A stretch of 64,000 nucleotides of DNA from assembly GCF_029537485.1 (NCBI RefSeq), contig NZ_JARPUS010000017.1, positions 16,434 through 80,433 of the forward strand, given 5' to 3'. Under the pieces are notes generated by a model. That model was not told the DNA's origin, did not search any database, and was given only the letters and a program-made list of their open reading frames with translations. Below, piece by piece: positions 8,814 to 18,247 of this stretch. Each line of letters starts with the position of its first letter. The first letter of the stretch is position 1. Origin of the DNA: Pseudomonas sp. GOM6. Lineage in GTDB: Bacteria > Pseudomonadota > Gammaproteobacteria > Pseudomonadales > Pseudomonadaceae. A program made the position numbers and the translations under genes.

Positions 8814-9578
8814 CTACTTCAGGCTGCCGGAAAGAAACTGCTTCAGGCGCTCGGACTGCGGGTTGACCAGCACCTCTTTCGGGCAGCCGGTTTCCTCCAC
8901 CAACCCCTTGTGCAGGAAGATCAGCTGGTTGGACACCTCGCGGGCGAAGCCCATCTCGTGGGTCACCACCACCATGGTGCGGCCTTCCTGGGCCAGATCC
9001 TGCATCACCTTGAGCACTTCGCCGACCAACTCGGGATCGAGAGCCGAGGTGGGCTCGTCGAATAGCATCACTTCCGGCTCCATGGCCAGGGCACGAGCGA
9101 TGGCCACACGCTGCTGTTCACCACCGGACATATGCGCCGGATAAGCGTCTTTCCTGTGCGCCACACCAACCTTGGCCAAGTAGTGTTCGGCCTTTTCGAT
9201 GGCTTCCTTCTTCGGCACGCCGAGCACATGCACCGGCGCCTCGATGACGTTTTCCAGGGCGCTCATGTGCGACCACAGGTTGAAGTGCTGGAACACCATG
9301 GACAGGCGCGAGCGCATGCGCTGCAGCTGCTTGGCATCGGCAGCCTTGAGCGCGCCGTCCTTGCCGGCCACCAGCTTGAGCTCTTCGCCATTGAGCAGAA
9401 TCTTGCCGCCGTAGGGCTGCTCCAGCATGTTGATGCAGCGCAGGAAAGTGCTCTTGCCCGAGCCGCTCGAGCCGATGATGCTGATCACGTCGCCCGCTTT
9501 GGCCGCCAGGGAAACCCCTTTGAGCACTTCGTGGTCGCCGTAGCGTTTGTGCAGATCCTGAACTTCGAGTTTGTACAT
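8814..9578 (-). CDS. aotP: Arginine/ornithine ABC transporter ATP-binding protein
   Basis: ATPase of a polar amino acid importer, 254 residues. It has Walker A GSSGSGKST, the ABC signature MSGGEQQRVAIARAL, Walker B VMLFDEPTSALD and the switch His in VVVTHEMGFA. It is closely related to HisP. It would pair with the two permeases AotQ and AotM encoded upstream in the same operon and take substrate from AotJ. Confidence 0.95.
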   Translation of the reverse strand: MYKLEVQDLHKRYGDHEVLKGVSLAAKAGDVISIIGSSGSGKSTFLRCINMLEQPYGGKILLNGEELKLVAGKDGALKAADAKQLQRMRSRLSMVFQHFNLWSHMSALENVIEAPVHVLGVPKKEAIEKAEHYLAKVGVAHRKDAYPAHMSGGEQQRVAIARALAMEPEVMLFDEPTSALDPELVGEVLKVMQDLAQEGRTMVVVTHEMGFAREVSNQLIFLHKGLVEETGCPKEVLVNPQSERLKQFLSGSLK

Positions 9579-9597
9579 GGTTGGCTTCTCGTGTGGA

Positions 9598-10710
9598 TCA
9601 GTCGCTCAGCAGGCGACCCTGACGAATGGATTGGGCGCCGGCCACCTTGGCCAGCCAGAGTCCGGGCTGAGCGAAGCGCAGGCGCTCGCGCACATACAGC
9701 ACCCCGGAAGTGGAGGCCCGCACGATGCTGTGACGGTCCTCCAGCGGATCTATGACTTCGAACAGCGGGTCACCGACAGCCACCTGGGCACCAACTGGCT
9801 GCAGAAAGCTGACGACCCCGGCATGGGGTGCGTAGGCATATTCGGCACCGGCGAACGGCGTGGCGACGCAGCTTGGTGCCGGTGCTGCCGGCCAATCACC
9901 GTCGATGAGCCCCTGCTCGGCCAGGCTGGCGAGAATGGCCTCGGCACTGGCCTCGGCCCGTTCGCGCTCGGTATCGGCCATGCCACCCAGCTCAACGGTC
10001 GCGGCCTGACAGGCCAGCGGCACATCCGCATCGGGGAAGCGCCGCGCCAGGCGCAGCCAGGCCATCGAACACGCCTCGTCGAACGAGCTGCCACCAGTGT
10101 CTTCAGCCACCAGAAAGGCTTTCGCCCCCAAACGTGCGCCTAGCGCCGTAAATGTCTCGGCTTGCTGCGGAACACTGTACAGGTGCACCACCGCATCGAA
10201 GTCGCAATGCAGGTCGAGCACCAGATCGGCGTCGCAGGCATGGCGCAGCAGCAGACGCTGCAGACCGGCCAGTTCGGAGCCGGCCGGCGGCAAGCCGTCC
10301 AGCGCCGCCAGCATGGCCTGACGGATGAGCCGGACATTGGCCGTGCCATCGGCGCCCAGTTGCCCGTTCAGAGCCGGGGCGGCCAGCTCGGCCAGATCAA
10401 CGAAGTCACGATTGAAATTCTTGCCGCTGCCCAGCTCGAAACGGCCCTGGCTGGCGGCCTGGATCATCTGCCCAAGGCCGATGGGATTGGCCACCGGCAC
10501 CAGCTCGATCACACCGGTCAGCCGGCCCTGCCCTTCCAGCTCCGCCAGGCGGCGCTTGAGCTCGACTGCCACGCGCATGCCCGGCAATTCGTCACCGTGC
10601 AGGCTGGCCTGGATGTAGGCCTTGCGCTCGCCCATACCGAAACGGAACACACTCAGTGTGCGCTCGGTACCGGGGCAGCCCCAGGGCAGGCGATGATCGA
10701 TTCGTTGCAT
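9598..10710 (-). CDS. aotO: Succinylglutamate desuccinylase/aspartoacylase-family protein AotO
   Basis: A 370-residue zinc-hydrolase-like protein of the AstE/aspartoacylase family. It shows the metal and active-site pattern of that family: HGDELPGM (the HxxE pair, residues about 38-41), a later DLHCDFD with another metal His, and a Glu-rich C-terminal half. It lies between the permease and ATPase genes of the arginine importer, as in P. aeruginosa aotJQMOP-argR. Transport does not need it, and its substrate is not evident; an N-acyl amino acid is a reasonable inference. Confidence 0.88.
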   Translation of the reverse strand: MQRIDHRLPWGCPGTERTLSVFRFGMGERKAYIQASLHGDELPGMRVAVELKRRLAELEGQGRLTGVIELVPVANPIGLGQMIQAASQGRFELGSGKNFNRDFVDLAELAAPALNGQLGADGTANVRLIRQAMLAALDGLPPAGSELAGLQRLLLRHACDADLVLDLHCDFDAVVHLYSVPQQAETFTALGARLGAKAFLVAEDTGGSSFDEACSMAWLRLARRFPDADVPLACQAATVELGGMADTERERAEASAEAILASLAEQGLIDGDWPAAPAPSCVATPFAGAEYAYAPHAGVVSFLQPVGAQVAVGDPLFEVIDPLEDRHSIVRASTSGVLYVRERLRFAQPGLWLAKVAGAQSIRQGRLLSD

Positions 10711-10720
10711 GTCGGTAGCC

Positions 10721-11419
10721 TCAGTGCTTGCGCGGGGCCAGGTAGGCCAGCCAGCGGCGCTCGCCCAGCTTGAACAGGCGCACCAGCACGAAGGTCAGCA
10801 CCAGGTAGAACAGACCGGCAGTGATATAGGCCTCGAACGGCATGTAGTACTGCGAGTTGACGGTCTTGGCCGCACCGGTGATGTCGATCAGGGTCACCAC
10901 CGAGGCCAGGCTGGTGGTATGCAGCATCATGATCACCTCGTTGCTGTACTGCGGCAGCGCACGGCGCAGCGCGGACGGCAGGAGGATGCGGCGGTACAGC
11001 TTGGCGCGCGACATGCCCATGGCCTTGGCCGCCTCGATCTCGCCATAGGGGGTGGCCTTCAGGCTACCGGCAAGGATCTCGGCACTGTAGGCGCTGGTGT
11101 TGATGGCGAACGCCAGGCAGGCACAGAAGGTGGCATCGGACAGGTAGGGCCAGAGGAAGCTCTCGCGCACCGCCTGGAACTGCGCCAGGCCGTAGTAAAG
11201 CAGGTACAGCTGCACCAGCATCGGCGTGCCGCGGATGACGTAGGTGTACAGCCAGGCCGGGAAATTGATCACCGGCTGCTTGGACACGCGCATCAACGCC
11301 AGCGGCACCGCCAGCACCAGGCCGAAGGCCAGCGAGATCACCAGCAGCTTGAGGGTGACCAGCACGCCACCGAAGTACAGCGGCAGGCTGTCGAGCACCA
11401 CGTTGTAATCGAAAAGCAT
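10721..11419 (-). CDS. aotM: Arginine/ornithine ABC transporter permease AotM
   Basis: A 232-residue inner-membrane permease of the HisM/GlnP type with about five hydrophobic segments. The EAA loop (GEIEAAKAMGMSRAKLYRRI), which docks to the ATPase, lies near residues 127-146. It starts 11 bases after the aotQ stop and is followed by aotO. It would form a heterodimer with AotQ. Confidence 0.94.
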   Translation of the reverse strand: MLFDYNVVLDSLPLYFGGVLVTLKLLVISLAFGLVLAVPLALMRVSKQPVINFPAWLYTYVIRGTPMLVQLYLLYYGLAQFQAVRESFLWPYLSDATFCACLAFAINTSAYSAEILAGSLKATPYGEIEAAKAMGMSRAKLYRRILLPSALRRALPQYSNEVIMMLHTTSLASVVTLIDITGAAKTVNSQYYMPFEAYITAGLFYLVLTFVLVRLFKLGERRWLAYLAPRKH

Positions 11420-11430
11420 GGCAACTCCCC

Positions 11431-12120
11431 TCAGATCTCGGCCGCTTTGACGCCGACCGAATAGCGACGCTCAAGGTGACGCAGCACCAGCAGCGACACA
11501 CTGGTCAGCGCCAGGTAGATGGCCGCAGCCAGCAGAATGTAGGTAAAGGGTTCGCGGGTCGCATCGCCGGCACTCTTGGCGCGGGCCATCATGTCCTGCA
11601 GACCGACCAGGGAAATCAGCGCCGTGGCTTTCACCAGCACCAGCCAGTTGTTGGTCACCCCCGGAATTGCCAGGCGCACCATTTGCGGCACCAGGATGCG
11701 GAAGAACACCCGCAGCGGACTCATGCCGTAAGCCATACCAGCCTCGCCCTGCCCCTTGGGAATAGCCATGAAGGCCCCGCGGAAGGTTTCCGACAGGTAG
11801 GCGCCATAGATGAAGCCCAGGGTACCGACACCCGCCACGAACGGGTTGATGTCGATGTAATCGTCGTAACCGACCAGCGGCGCGATGCGGTTTACCAGAT
11901 CCTGGCCGCCGTAGAAGATCAGCAGGATCAGCACCAGATCGGGTATGCCACGGATCACGGTGGCATAGGTTTCGCCCATCAGCGCCAGCCATTTCAGGGG
12001 CGACAGACGGAAGGCCGCGCCAAGCAGGCCGAGCGCGATGGCGACCGCCATCGACAACAACGCCAACTGCACGGTGAGCCAGGCGCCGTCGAGAATGGTC
12101 GAGCCGTAGCCGTTAAACAT
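11431..12120 (-). CDS. aotQ: Arginine/ornithine ABC transporter permease AotQ
   Basis: A 229-residue HisQ-type inner-membrane permease. MFNGYGSTILDGAWLT was taken as the start because it matches the family N-terminus; the frame is open 14 codons further upstream. An EAA-type loop with GEAGMAYGMSPLRVF and FRILVPQMVR is present. The gene is separated from aotJ by a strong hairpin, so the permeases are probably made in smaller amounts than the binding protein. Confidence 0.94.
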   Translation of the reverse strand: MFNGYGSTILDGAWLTVQLALLSMAVAIALGLLGAAFRLSPLKWLALMGETYATVIRGIPDLVLILLIFYGGQDLVNRIAPLVGYDDYIDINPFVAGVGTLGFIYGAYLSETFRGAFMAIPKGQGEAGMAYGMSPLRVFFRILVPQMVRLAIPGVTNNWLVLVKATALISLVGLQDMMARAKSAGDATREPFTYILLAAAIYLALTSVSLLVLRHLERRYSVGVKAAEI

Positions 12121-12194
12121 GGAATCTATCCTCTGATGCACACAGGAGGAGGCCCTCAGCAAGGGCTGGAGGCGCAGGCCCTAGGACCTTGCGG

Positions 12195-12227
12195 CATTCG
12201 CCCTTCCCTTCGAGGAAAGGGCGAATG
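12195..12227 (-). terminator. Intra-operon stem-loop between aotJ and aotQ
   Basis: An 11-bp perfect stem CATTCGCCCTT/AAGGGCGAATG starts 8 bases after the aotJ stop. Such hairpins after binding-protein genes commonly stabilise the upstream mRNA or reduce read-through. There is no T-run, so it should not stop all transcription. Confidence 0.6.
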
Positions 12228-12235
12228 GGACGGCG

Positions 12236-13012
12236 TTACTCGCCGTAGACGTTGAACTGGAAGTACTTGTCCTGCACTTCCTGATACTTGCCGTTGGCGC
12301 GGATGGCGGCGATGGCGGCATTGATCTTTTCGGCGGTAGCGGTATCGCCCTTGCGCACGGCGATACCGGCGCCATTACCGAAGTACTTCTCGTCAGAGTA
12401 ATCCGGGCCTACCAGGGCAAAGCCCTTGCCGGCGTCGGTCTTGAGGAAGCCATCGTCGATATTGACCACGTCGGCCAGGGTGGCGTCCAGACGACCGGAG
12501 GCCAGGTCGAGGAAGATCTCGTTCTGCGAGCTGTAGCGCACCACTTCCACACCGGCCGGGGCGAAGACTTCGGTGGCGTAGCGGTCATAGATGGACGCAC
12601 GCTGCACACCCACTTTCTTGCCTTTCAGATCGACCAGCGGGTCTTTCAGCTCGGTACCGGCCTTCATCGCCAGCTTGGCGGGGGTGTGGTAGTACTTGTT
12701 GGTGAAGTCCACCGATTTCTTACGCTCTTCGGTGATCGACATGGACGACAGCACGGCGTCGAACTTGCGCACTTTCAGCGCCGGGATCAGGCCGTCGAAC
12801 TCCTGCTCGACCCACACACACTTGACCTTCATCTCTTCGCACAGGGCGTTGCCGATGTCGTAGTCGAAGCCGGTGATGTTGCCTTCCGGGGTCTTGTAGG
12901 CGAACGGCGGGTAGGCCGCTTCGATGCCGATGCGCAGGGGTTTCTCTTCTGCCTGAACCAGCGCACTGAAAGCGGTCAGCGCCAGCGCGCCGAGAAGTAC
13001 GATCTTCTTCAT
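12236..13012 (-). CDS. aotJ: Periplasmic arginine/ornithine-binding protein AotJ
   Basis: A 258-residue substrate-binding protein of the HisJ/ArgT type. The start MKKIVLLGALALTAFSALVQA gives a clean signal peptide cut before EEKPLRIG. Family features include the ligand-binding segment EAAYPPFAYKTPEGNITGFD and the SSMSITEERKKSVDFT hinge region. It is the first gene of aotJQMOP-argR. The roughly 400 bases upstream (to 13420) hold its promoter and an ArgR-like site and no other gene. Confidence 0.95.
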   Translation of the reverse strand: MKKIVLLGALALTAFSALVQAEEKPLRIGIEAAYPPFAYKTPEGNITGFDYDIGNALCEEMKVKCVWVEQEFDGLIPALKVRKFDAVLSSMSITEERKKSVDFTNKYYHTPAKLAMKAGTELKDPLVDLKGKKVGVQRASIYDRYATEVFAPAGVEVVRYSSQNEIFLDLASGRLDATLADVVNIDDGFLKTDAGKGFALVGPDYSDEKYFGNGAGIAVRKGDTATAEKINAAIAAIRANGKYQEVQDKYFQFNVYGE

Positions 13013-13141
13013 CTGGTGACTCCTTGGAATAGGTACAGCGATGGGCAGCGTGCGTTCGCCATGGCCACGATAAATTGTAGAAAGTGTCGCCGTCTTTGCC
13101 GCTGCGAAGCATAGGCAAGAGGCTCGGGCCAAGTGGGCGGC

Positions 13142-13184
13142 ATTCTATCGGGCAGGGGTGGGTCGATATTTCCTGAAAGCGACA
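13142..13184 (-). promoter_or_regulatory. aotJ promoter with ArgR half-site
   Basis: On the minus strand TGTCGC (13184-13179), eight bases, then AA (13170-13169) exactly fits the Pseudomonas ArgR half-site TGTCGC-N8-AA-N5. A TAGAAT -10 box (13147-13142) follows; its -35 position would overlap the site and has no consensus, as expected of an activated promoter. A weaker upstream half-site keeps only the AA. Confidence 0.6.
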
Positions 13185-13420
13185 ACAAATTACAGAAGCA
13201 CAGGAAGGGCGCGCGATGCGCATTGACAGGCCATCCAGAATATGACCAGACAGACAAGAAAGTAAACCTTTAAATAAAGCAATGATCAGGCCATAAATTT
13301 GAAAAACCCTGCAGGCCGCCACTTTCAAGGCAGTCGAGCACGGCAGAGGCAGGCCAGTTGCAGTAAAAAAGGGCAAATTGTTTCTGTTCGCCCCGAATTG
13401 CCGCGGTTGTTACTGTTTCG

Positions 13421-14785
13421 TTACAGCTCCATGCGCTGACCTTGCAACGGCACACAAACCGCCCAACCCAATTCGCGCTGGATTCGCTCGCGCAGCGCCT
13501 CCGAAGCATCTGCCTCGCCATGCACGACGAATACTCGCCGTGGCGCCCGGGTCAGGCTGGAGAGCCAGCGCATCAGCTCATCGCTGTCGGCATGCGCCGA
13601 CATCATCGGCAATTCGGCGATTTCTGCATTGATCGGCAGCCACTGGCCGAAGATCTTGGTCTCACGCGCCCCCTCCAGCAGTTTGCGGCCACGCGTACCC
13701 GATGCCTGGTAGCCGGAGAACAGCAGCGTATTGCGATGATCCGGGCCGAAAGCGGCAATGTGATGCAACACCCGCCCCCCCGTGGCCATGCCGCTGGCCG
13801 AAATGATTACCTTCGGATAGCGGTTGGCCGACAGCGCCTTGGACTCCTCGACATCACGTACATAGGTGACCGAACCGCAGGCAGCCTCGCAGTCCGCATC
13901 GCCCAATCGATGCTCGCGCGGGTAACGGTGCAATAACTCGCTGGCGCTGGTGGCCATCGGGCTGTCGAGGTAGACCGGCAGGTTATGCAGCCGACCGCTG
14001 CGGCGCAGCTGCCAGAGGCTGTGGATCAATGCCTGTGCACGCCCCACCGCAAACGCAGGGATTACCACAGTGCCGCCACGCTGCACGGTGCGCTTGATTA
14101 CCGCTTCCAGCGCATCGAGCGGATCGGTGGTGTCGTGTCGACGGTTGCCATAGGTCGACTCGATGATCACGTAATCGGCCTCCGGCACGCCCTCCGGATC
14201 GTGCATGACCGGATCGTCATAGCGCCCCAGATCCCCCGAGAACAGGAAGCGCCGCCCGCCAATGTCGATCTGTGCAGTTGCCGCCCCCAGGATATGTCCC
14301 GCGCCGCGCATGAGCAGGCTGCCGTTGCCGGGCAGCGCCACACTTTCGTGCAGCTTTGCCGGCTTGAACAACGCCATGGTGCGGTCGATGTCCGCCACGC
14401 GATACAGCGGCAGTGCCGGCTTGTGCTTGGAAAAGCCCTTGCGGTTAGCCAGCTCGGCGTCCTTCTCCTGCAGGAAGGCACTGTCGCGCAGAATCAGTTC
14501 GGCGACATCGCGGGACGCCTGGGTCGAGTGGATGCGCCCGGTAAAGCCATCGAGCACCAGCCGCGGCAAGTAGCCGCAATGGTCCAGATGCGCATGGGTC
14601 AGCACCACCGCATCGATATCACCCGGATTGATTGGCAGGCGCTGCCAGTTCAGCTCGCGCAGGTTCTTCAGGCCCTGGAACAGGCCGCAGTCGATCAACA
14701 GCCGCGTGTCGTCACACGTCAGCAGGTGCTTGGAACCGGTTACGGTGCCGGCACCGCCCAGACTGGTCAGGGAAAGCGTGGTCAT
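13421..14785 (-). CDS. MBL-fold/beta-CASP RNA-processing metallohydrolase
   Basis: A 454-residue protein with a metallo-beta-lactamase domain (THAHLDHCGYLPRL, the HxHxDH motif near residue 64), a beta-CASP insertion and a C-terminal RNA-specificity segment with MMSAHADSDEL and VFVVHGE. This layout belongs to the archaeal and bacterial CPSF73-like exoribonuclease/endonuclease family. All metal-binding motifs appear intact, including the GHILGAA and FSGDLGRYD segments. No partner is nearby. Its RNA substrate cannot be read from the sequence. Confidence 0.9.
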   Translation of the reverse strand: MTTLSLTSLGGAGTVTGSKHLLTCDDTRLLIDCGLFQGLKNLRELNWQRLPINPGDIDAVVLTHAHLDHCGYLPRLVLDGFTGRIHSTQASRDVAELILRDSAFLQEKDAELANRKGFSKHKPALPLYRVADIDRTMALFKPAKLHESVALPGNGSLLMRGAGHILGAATAQIDIGGRRFLFSGDLGRYDDPVMHDPEGVPEADYVIIESTYGNRRHDTTDPLDALEAVIKRTVQRGGTVVIPAFAVGRAQALIHSLWQLRRSGRLHNLPVYLDSPMATSASELLHRYPREHRLGDADCEAACGSVTYVRDVEESKALSANRYPKVIISASGMATGGRVLHHIAAFGPDHRNTLLFSGYQASGTRGRKLLEGARETKIFGQWLPINAEIAELPMMSAHADSDELMRWLSSLTRAPRRVFVVHGEADASEALRERIQRELGWAVCVPLQGQRMEL

Positions 14786-14973
14786 GGCCTCATTCCTTGT
14801 CTGGAGACATCATTCCTACAGCCTAGCCCGCTGGCTGCAACCTTCCCGCCCACTCTGCCAAGCGCTACACGCGACGCACTGAGCCAGATCAACGGATGTG
14901 GACAATGTGCCGCTGAACCTGCTGTACCTCAGTGGCCCCAGAGCCACAGCCAAGACTACGCCCACAAGCCGCT

Positions 14974-15846
14974 CTACTCTGCAGCCTCCTGCGTCTTACC
15001 GACTCGCACGCTAGCAGTCATCCCGGCGCTCAGCGGCAGGTCGGCCGGCATCTCGTCCAGTTCAATTCGCACGGGAATGCGCTGGGCCAGCCTTACCCAG
15101 TTGAAGGTCGGTTCGACATTGGCCAACAGCTGTGCGTCCGCCACGGCATTGCGGTCGGTAATACCACGGCTGATGCTCTGCACCTTTCCGCGCAGCGGTT
15201 GGTCGCTGCTCATGAGCGTGACCTCGGCCGGCATACCAACGCGAATCCCTGGCAGCTTGGTCTCCTCGAAATAGGCCTGCACATAGAAGGAGCCATCAGC
15301 CACCAGGGCCATCACGGCCTGCCCGGCCTGCACATAATTGCCCTGGGCCAGGTGCAGGTTGGTGACCTGGCCATCGCGCGGCGCATGCACTTCGCTGCGC
15401 TTGAGGTTGAGTTCGGCCAGCGCCACCTCTGCTTCGGCCTGCTGCAGCTCGGCACGGGCAATCGCAGCGTTGATCTGCGCATTCTCACGCAACTCAGCAC
15501 TGATGGCCTGCGGCCCCAGGTGCGCGCGACGGCTGGCCTCGTGCTCACGCAAACTGAGCTGCTGGCGCTGGGTTTCGGCCAGTGCCCGGGCCTTGTCCAG
15601 CGCTGCCTGATAACGCTCGCGATCGATGGTCATCAGCACGTCACCGGCCTTGACCTGCTGGTTGTCCGCCACCTTCAGCTCGACCACCCAGCCGGACACG
15701 TCCGGAGCAATGGTCACCACATCGGCGCGCACCCGCGCATCGCGGGTCCAGGGCGAAAGCATGTAGAAATTCCATAACCACCAGCCGGCCAGCACCGCCA
15801 GCACGACCACCGCCAGGGTCAGACTTACCCGCACCAGACTACGCAT
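14974..15846 (-). CDS. HlyD-family membrane fusion protein (AaeA-like)
   Basis: A 290-residue periplasmic adaptor anchored by one N-terminal membrane helix (about residues 6-27). It has the barrel-sandwich halves (VVTIAPDVSGWVVELKVADN and APRDGQVTNLH) flanking an alpha-helical hairpin of about residues 75-150. It lies 10 bases after a DUF1656 gene and downstream of a FUSC transporter, the order of the aaeXAB aromatic carboxylate efflux system. The substrate, probably an aromatic or weak acid, is inferred from the family only. Confidence 0.88.
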   Translation of the reverse strand: MRSLVRVSLTLAVVVLAVLAGWWLWNFYMLSPWTRDARVRADVVTIAPDVSGWVVELKVADNQQVKAGDVLMTIDRERYQAALDKARALAETQRQQLSLREHEASRRAHLGPQAISAELRENAQINAAIARAELQQAEAEVALAELNLKRSEVHAPRDGQVTNLHLAQGNYVQAGQAVMALVADGSFYVQAYFEETKLPGIRVGMPAEVTLMSSDQPLRGKVQSISRGITDRNAVADAQLLANVEPTFNWVRLAQRIPVRIELDEMPADLPLSAGMTASVRVGKTQEAAE

Positions 15847-15856
15847 CGCTCATTCC

Positions 15857-16063
15857 TCACCAACTCGCCAGCGTTGCCATCAGCGCCGCCAGCACACAGA
15901 CATACAGGGCACAGTCGAACAAGGCCTCGTGCCAGATCCAACGCGCCACGCCAACCTGCTGCAAGCCCAGACGCAGTAGCCCGGTCAACAGCAGCGCCAG
16001 CAGCGCATACACCAGCATCGGGCTGAGCAACACGCCGCCCAACACCCATTCACGTAGCTCCAT
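15857..16063 (-). CDS. DUF1656 small membrane protein (AaeX-like)
   Basis: A 68-residue protein with two hydrophobic segments (VLLSPMLVYALLALLLTGLL and a C-terminal one). Its size and position between FUSC and HlyD genes match AaeX/DUF1656. It overlaps the end of the FUSC gene by 14 bases, which implies translational coupling. Its molecular role is unknown. Confidence 0.85.
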   Translation of the reverse strand: MELREWVLGGVLLSPMLVYALLALLLTGLLRLGLQQVGVARWIWHEALFDCALYVCVLAALMATLASW

Positions 16064-18035
16064 GTGACACCTCTTGTTGCCGGCACCACTGGCGCCAGCT
16101 GTGGGTCAGTTGCGTCAGCGCCGCCGCCGCCAGACGCAATTCGATACTCGGCGCAGCGTGGCGCAGCGCCTCGCCCAACGCCTGCGCAGGCGCATCCAGC
16201 TCATGCACACGCTCCGCTGCAGGCGCTTCGGCGAACACCAGGCGGAGGCGTTCGAAGAAGGCCAGCTCAGCCTGGCGCGGCGTACTGGGCGCCGCTGCCA
16301 GGCAGGCACGCAGATGCAGCAGTTCGTCACCCAGGTCGAGACTACTCAGCCCATCCTCCCAGCGCTGTCGCGCGTTACCGGCTTGATTGCTGTAGCGCGC
16401 CAGCACCAGCAGGCGGTCGGCCATGCGCCCACCGAACCAGTTTTCCGCCCCACCCAGAGTGCGGCTGCACAGGCGTGCCAGATCATCAAGGCTGGCCTGC
16501 AGCAAGCGCCGGCTACGCCACAGCGGATTGCCAATGACCACCACACGCAGCGCCATTACTGCGCAGCCAACGCCAATCAGCATGGCCAGCGCCTCATTGA
16601 GGAAGAAGGCAACGTCATAACTCATCTGATTCTTTGGCCCGCAGAGCACGACAAAGTGCAGGCAGAACGACGTCGCGGTGCCCGCCAGAGCCGGCCGACT
16701 CATGCCCAGCAGGCCGAAAAACAACGGCACGCCCATGGCCAGGCTGAGCATGGCGAAGCTGCTCAACTGTGGCAGCAGCAGCTGGCCAACCACGAACGCC
16801 GTCGGCACTGCGTAGAGAATGCCGCGCAGGAACGCGATGCCGATCAGGTCGGCGTTCTCGCGGCTGGCAAACAGGCTGCACACCACTGCCGCCAGCAGCA
16901 GTGCACCACTGGCGGCAGGCCAACCCGTCGCCATCCAGAAGGCCGACAGGATCAGCAGCGTCAGGCTGCTGCGCATGCCATAGGCCAGCGCCAGCCATAC
17001 ATCGCGATGCCAGGACAGCGCCGGCGGCGCATCTGCCAGCTCGCGCCCCTGCTCCACGGCCAGCAGCGCCGTGCGCGCCGCGCTGAGCTGGCGCATGGCC
17101 AGCGCCATGCGCCCCAGGCAGTATTGCTGCGCCAGGGAATAGCACTCTGCCTGGGAGGCCTCGCGCAGCTGCTCGGCCAATGCCTCAGCATCGCCCTGCT
17201 CCGGCTGCGCCAGCTGCTGGTGCAGTTGCTCCAGCCAGGGCGCCAGGGCAGATGCCTCACCCTCCTCCAGTTGCTGCCACTGCCGCGCCACGCCCCGCGC
17301 CAGACGCAGCAAGCTCAGCAAGTCGCGGCTCATGGCCCGCAGGCCACGGGCACGCAGACGCCCCAGCGGCCCCTCGAACCAGGCATGCTCGCGCTGGGCA
17401 TCGACGGCCACGATACGCCCGAGCGTATCGAGCAGGCTGCGTTGCTCACCGCTGCGCCCACCCAGCGCCTCAGCCGCCGCTGCGCAACCGCTCAACCAGG
17501 TGGCGCGCGCTTGTTGTGCCAGCTGACGCTCGACACGCTGCGGCCAGAGCACAGCGCTAATCACCATGGAGCAGAGAATGCCGAGGCAGATTTCAGTACA
17601 GCGGGCGATGGCTTCGTCGAAGGCCAGCAGCGGCGTATCGGTGATCGGCAGGCAAATGATCGCCACCGTGTAGCCGGCCAGCACAAAGGCATAAGCCCAG
17701 GCGCTGCGCAGCAGGGTCGACGCCGCCGTGCACAAGCCCAGCCACAGCGCCATCACCGTCAAGAACAACCAGGGGGCCTGGGCGAACAGCGCCACGAACA
17801 GCACTGCCACACTGGTGCCGACGCAGGTGCCGAGCAAACGCGCCAGGCCCTTCTGCACCACCATGCCGGACAACGGTTGAGCCACGATTAACGCCGTCAT
17901 CAACGCCCAGGAAGGCTGCGCCAGGTCGAAGCGGAACGCGAGCCACAGCGCCAGGCCGCCGCTCAGCAGCGTCTTGATGGTGAATTGCAGGGCCAGTGAG
18001 TTCGGCGCAACGAAGGCCGACAGAGTGTCGCGCAT
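16050..18035 (-). CDS. FUSC-family inner-membrane efflux transporter (AaeB-like)
   Basis: A 661-residue transporter with two blocks of predicted membrane helices (about residues 20-150 and 355-500), each followed by a long soluble helical region. This is the fusaric acid resistance/AaeB architecture. It starts the three-gene operon with DUF1656 and HlyD proteins. It likely extrudes aromatic acids with the adaptor encoded downstream. No outer-membrane channel gene is present here, so a shared channel would be needed. Confidence 0.9.
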   Translation of the reverse strand: MRDTLSAFVAPNSLALQFTIKTLLSGGLALWLAFRFDLAQPSWALMTALIVAQPLSGMVVQKGLARLLGTCVGTSVAVLFVALFAQAPWLFLTVMALWLGLCTAASTLLRSAWAYAFVLAGYTVAIICLPITDTPLLAFDEAIARCTEICLGILCSMVISAVLWPQRVERQLAQQARATWLSGCAAAAEALGGRSGEQRSLLDTLGRIVAVDAQREHAWFEGPLGRLRARGLRAMSRDLLSLLRLARGVARQWQQLEEGEASALAPWLEQLHQQLAQPEQGDAEALAEQLREASQAECYSLAQQYCLGRMALAMRQLSAARTALLAVEQGRELADAPPALSWHRDVWLALAYGMRSSLTLLILSAFWMATGWPAASGALLLAAVVCSLFASRENADLIGIAFLRGILYAVPTAFVVGQLLLPQLSSFAMLSLAMGVPLFFGLLGMSRPALAGTATSFCLHFVVLCGPKNQMSYDVAFFLNEALAMLIGVGCAVMALRVVVIGNPLWRSRRLLQASLDDLARLCSRTLGGAENWFGGRMADRLLVLARYSNQAGNARQRWEDGLSSLDLGDELLHLRACLAAAPSTPRQAELAFFERLRLVFAEAPAAERVHELDAPAQALGEALRHAAPSIELRLAAAALTQLTHSWRQWCRQQEVSHGAT

Positions 18036-18059
18036 GGCGCAGCCTCGGAAAGCTCATGG

Positions 18060-18122
18060 AACGTTAGTCCACCAGTGAAACTGGCAGAAGCACACAAAGC
18101 CAATTATTAGCCTGCTAACGTT
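18060..18122. promoter_or_regulatory. Inverted repeat upstream of the efflux operon
   Basis: AACGTTAG (18060-18067) and CTAACGTT (18115-18122) are exact inverted repeats 47 bases apart, and the second overlaps a compact palindrome TTAG-CCTG-CTAA. They lie just upstream of the FUSC gene start. They could be operator halves for a LysR- or MarR-type regulator; no such regulator gene is adjacent. Confidence 0.4.
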
Positions 18123-18247
18123 ATTCGTCCAGTTTGATGTTCATGCGACGCATGGAGTGCACGGATGTTTAAGCGGATGTGTCGGCGTAACACCACCGCT
18201 ATGTGCAGCCACTATGCTCGGGCCAGATCACTCTGCCGAGGCCAGCC

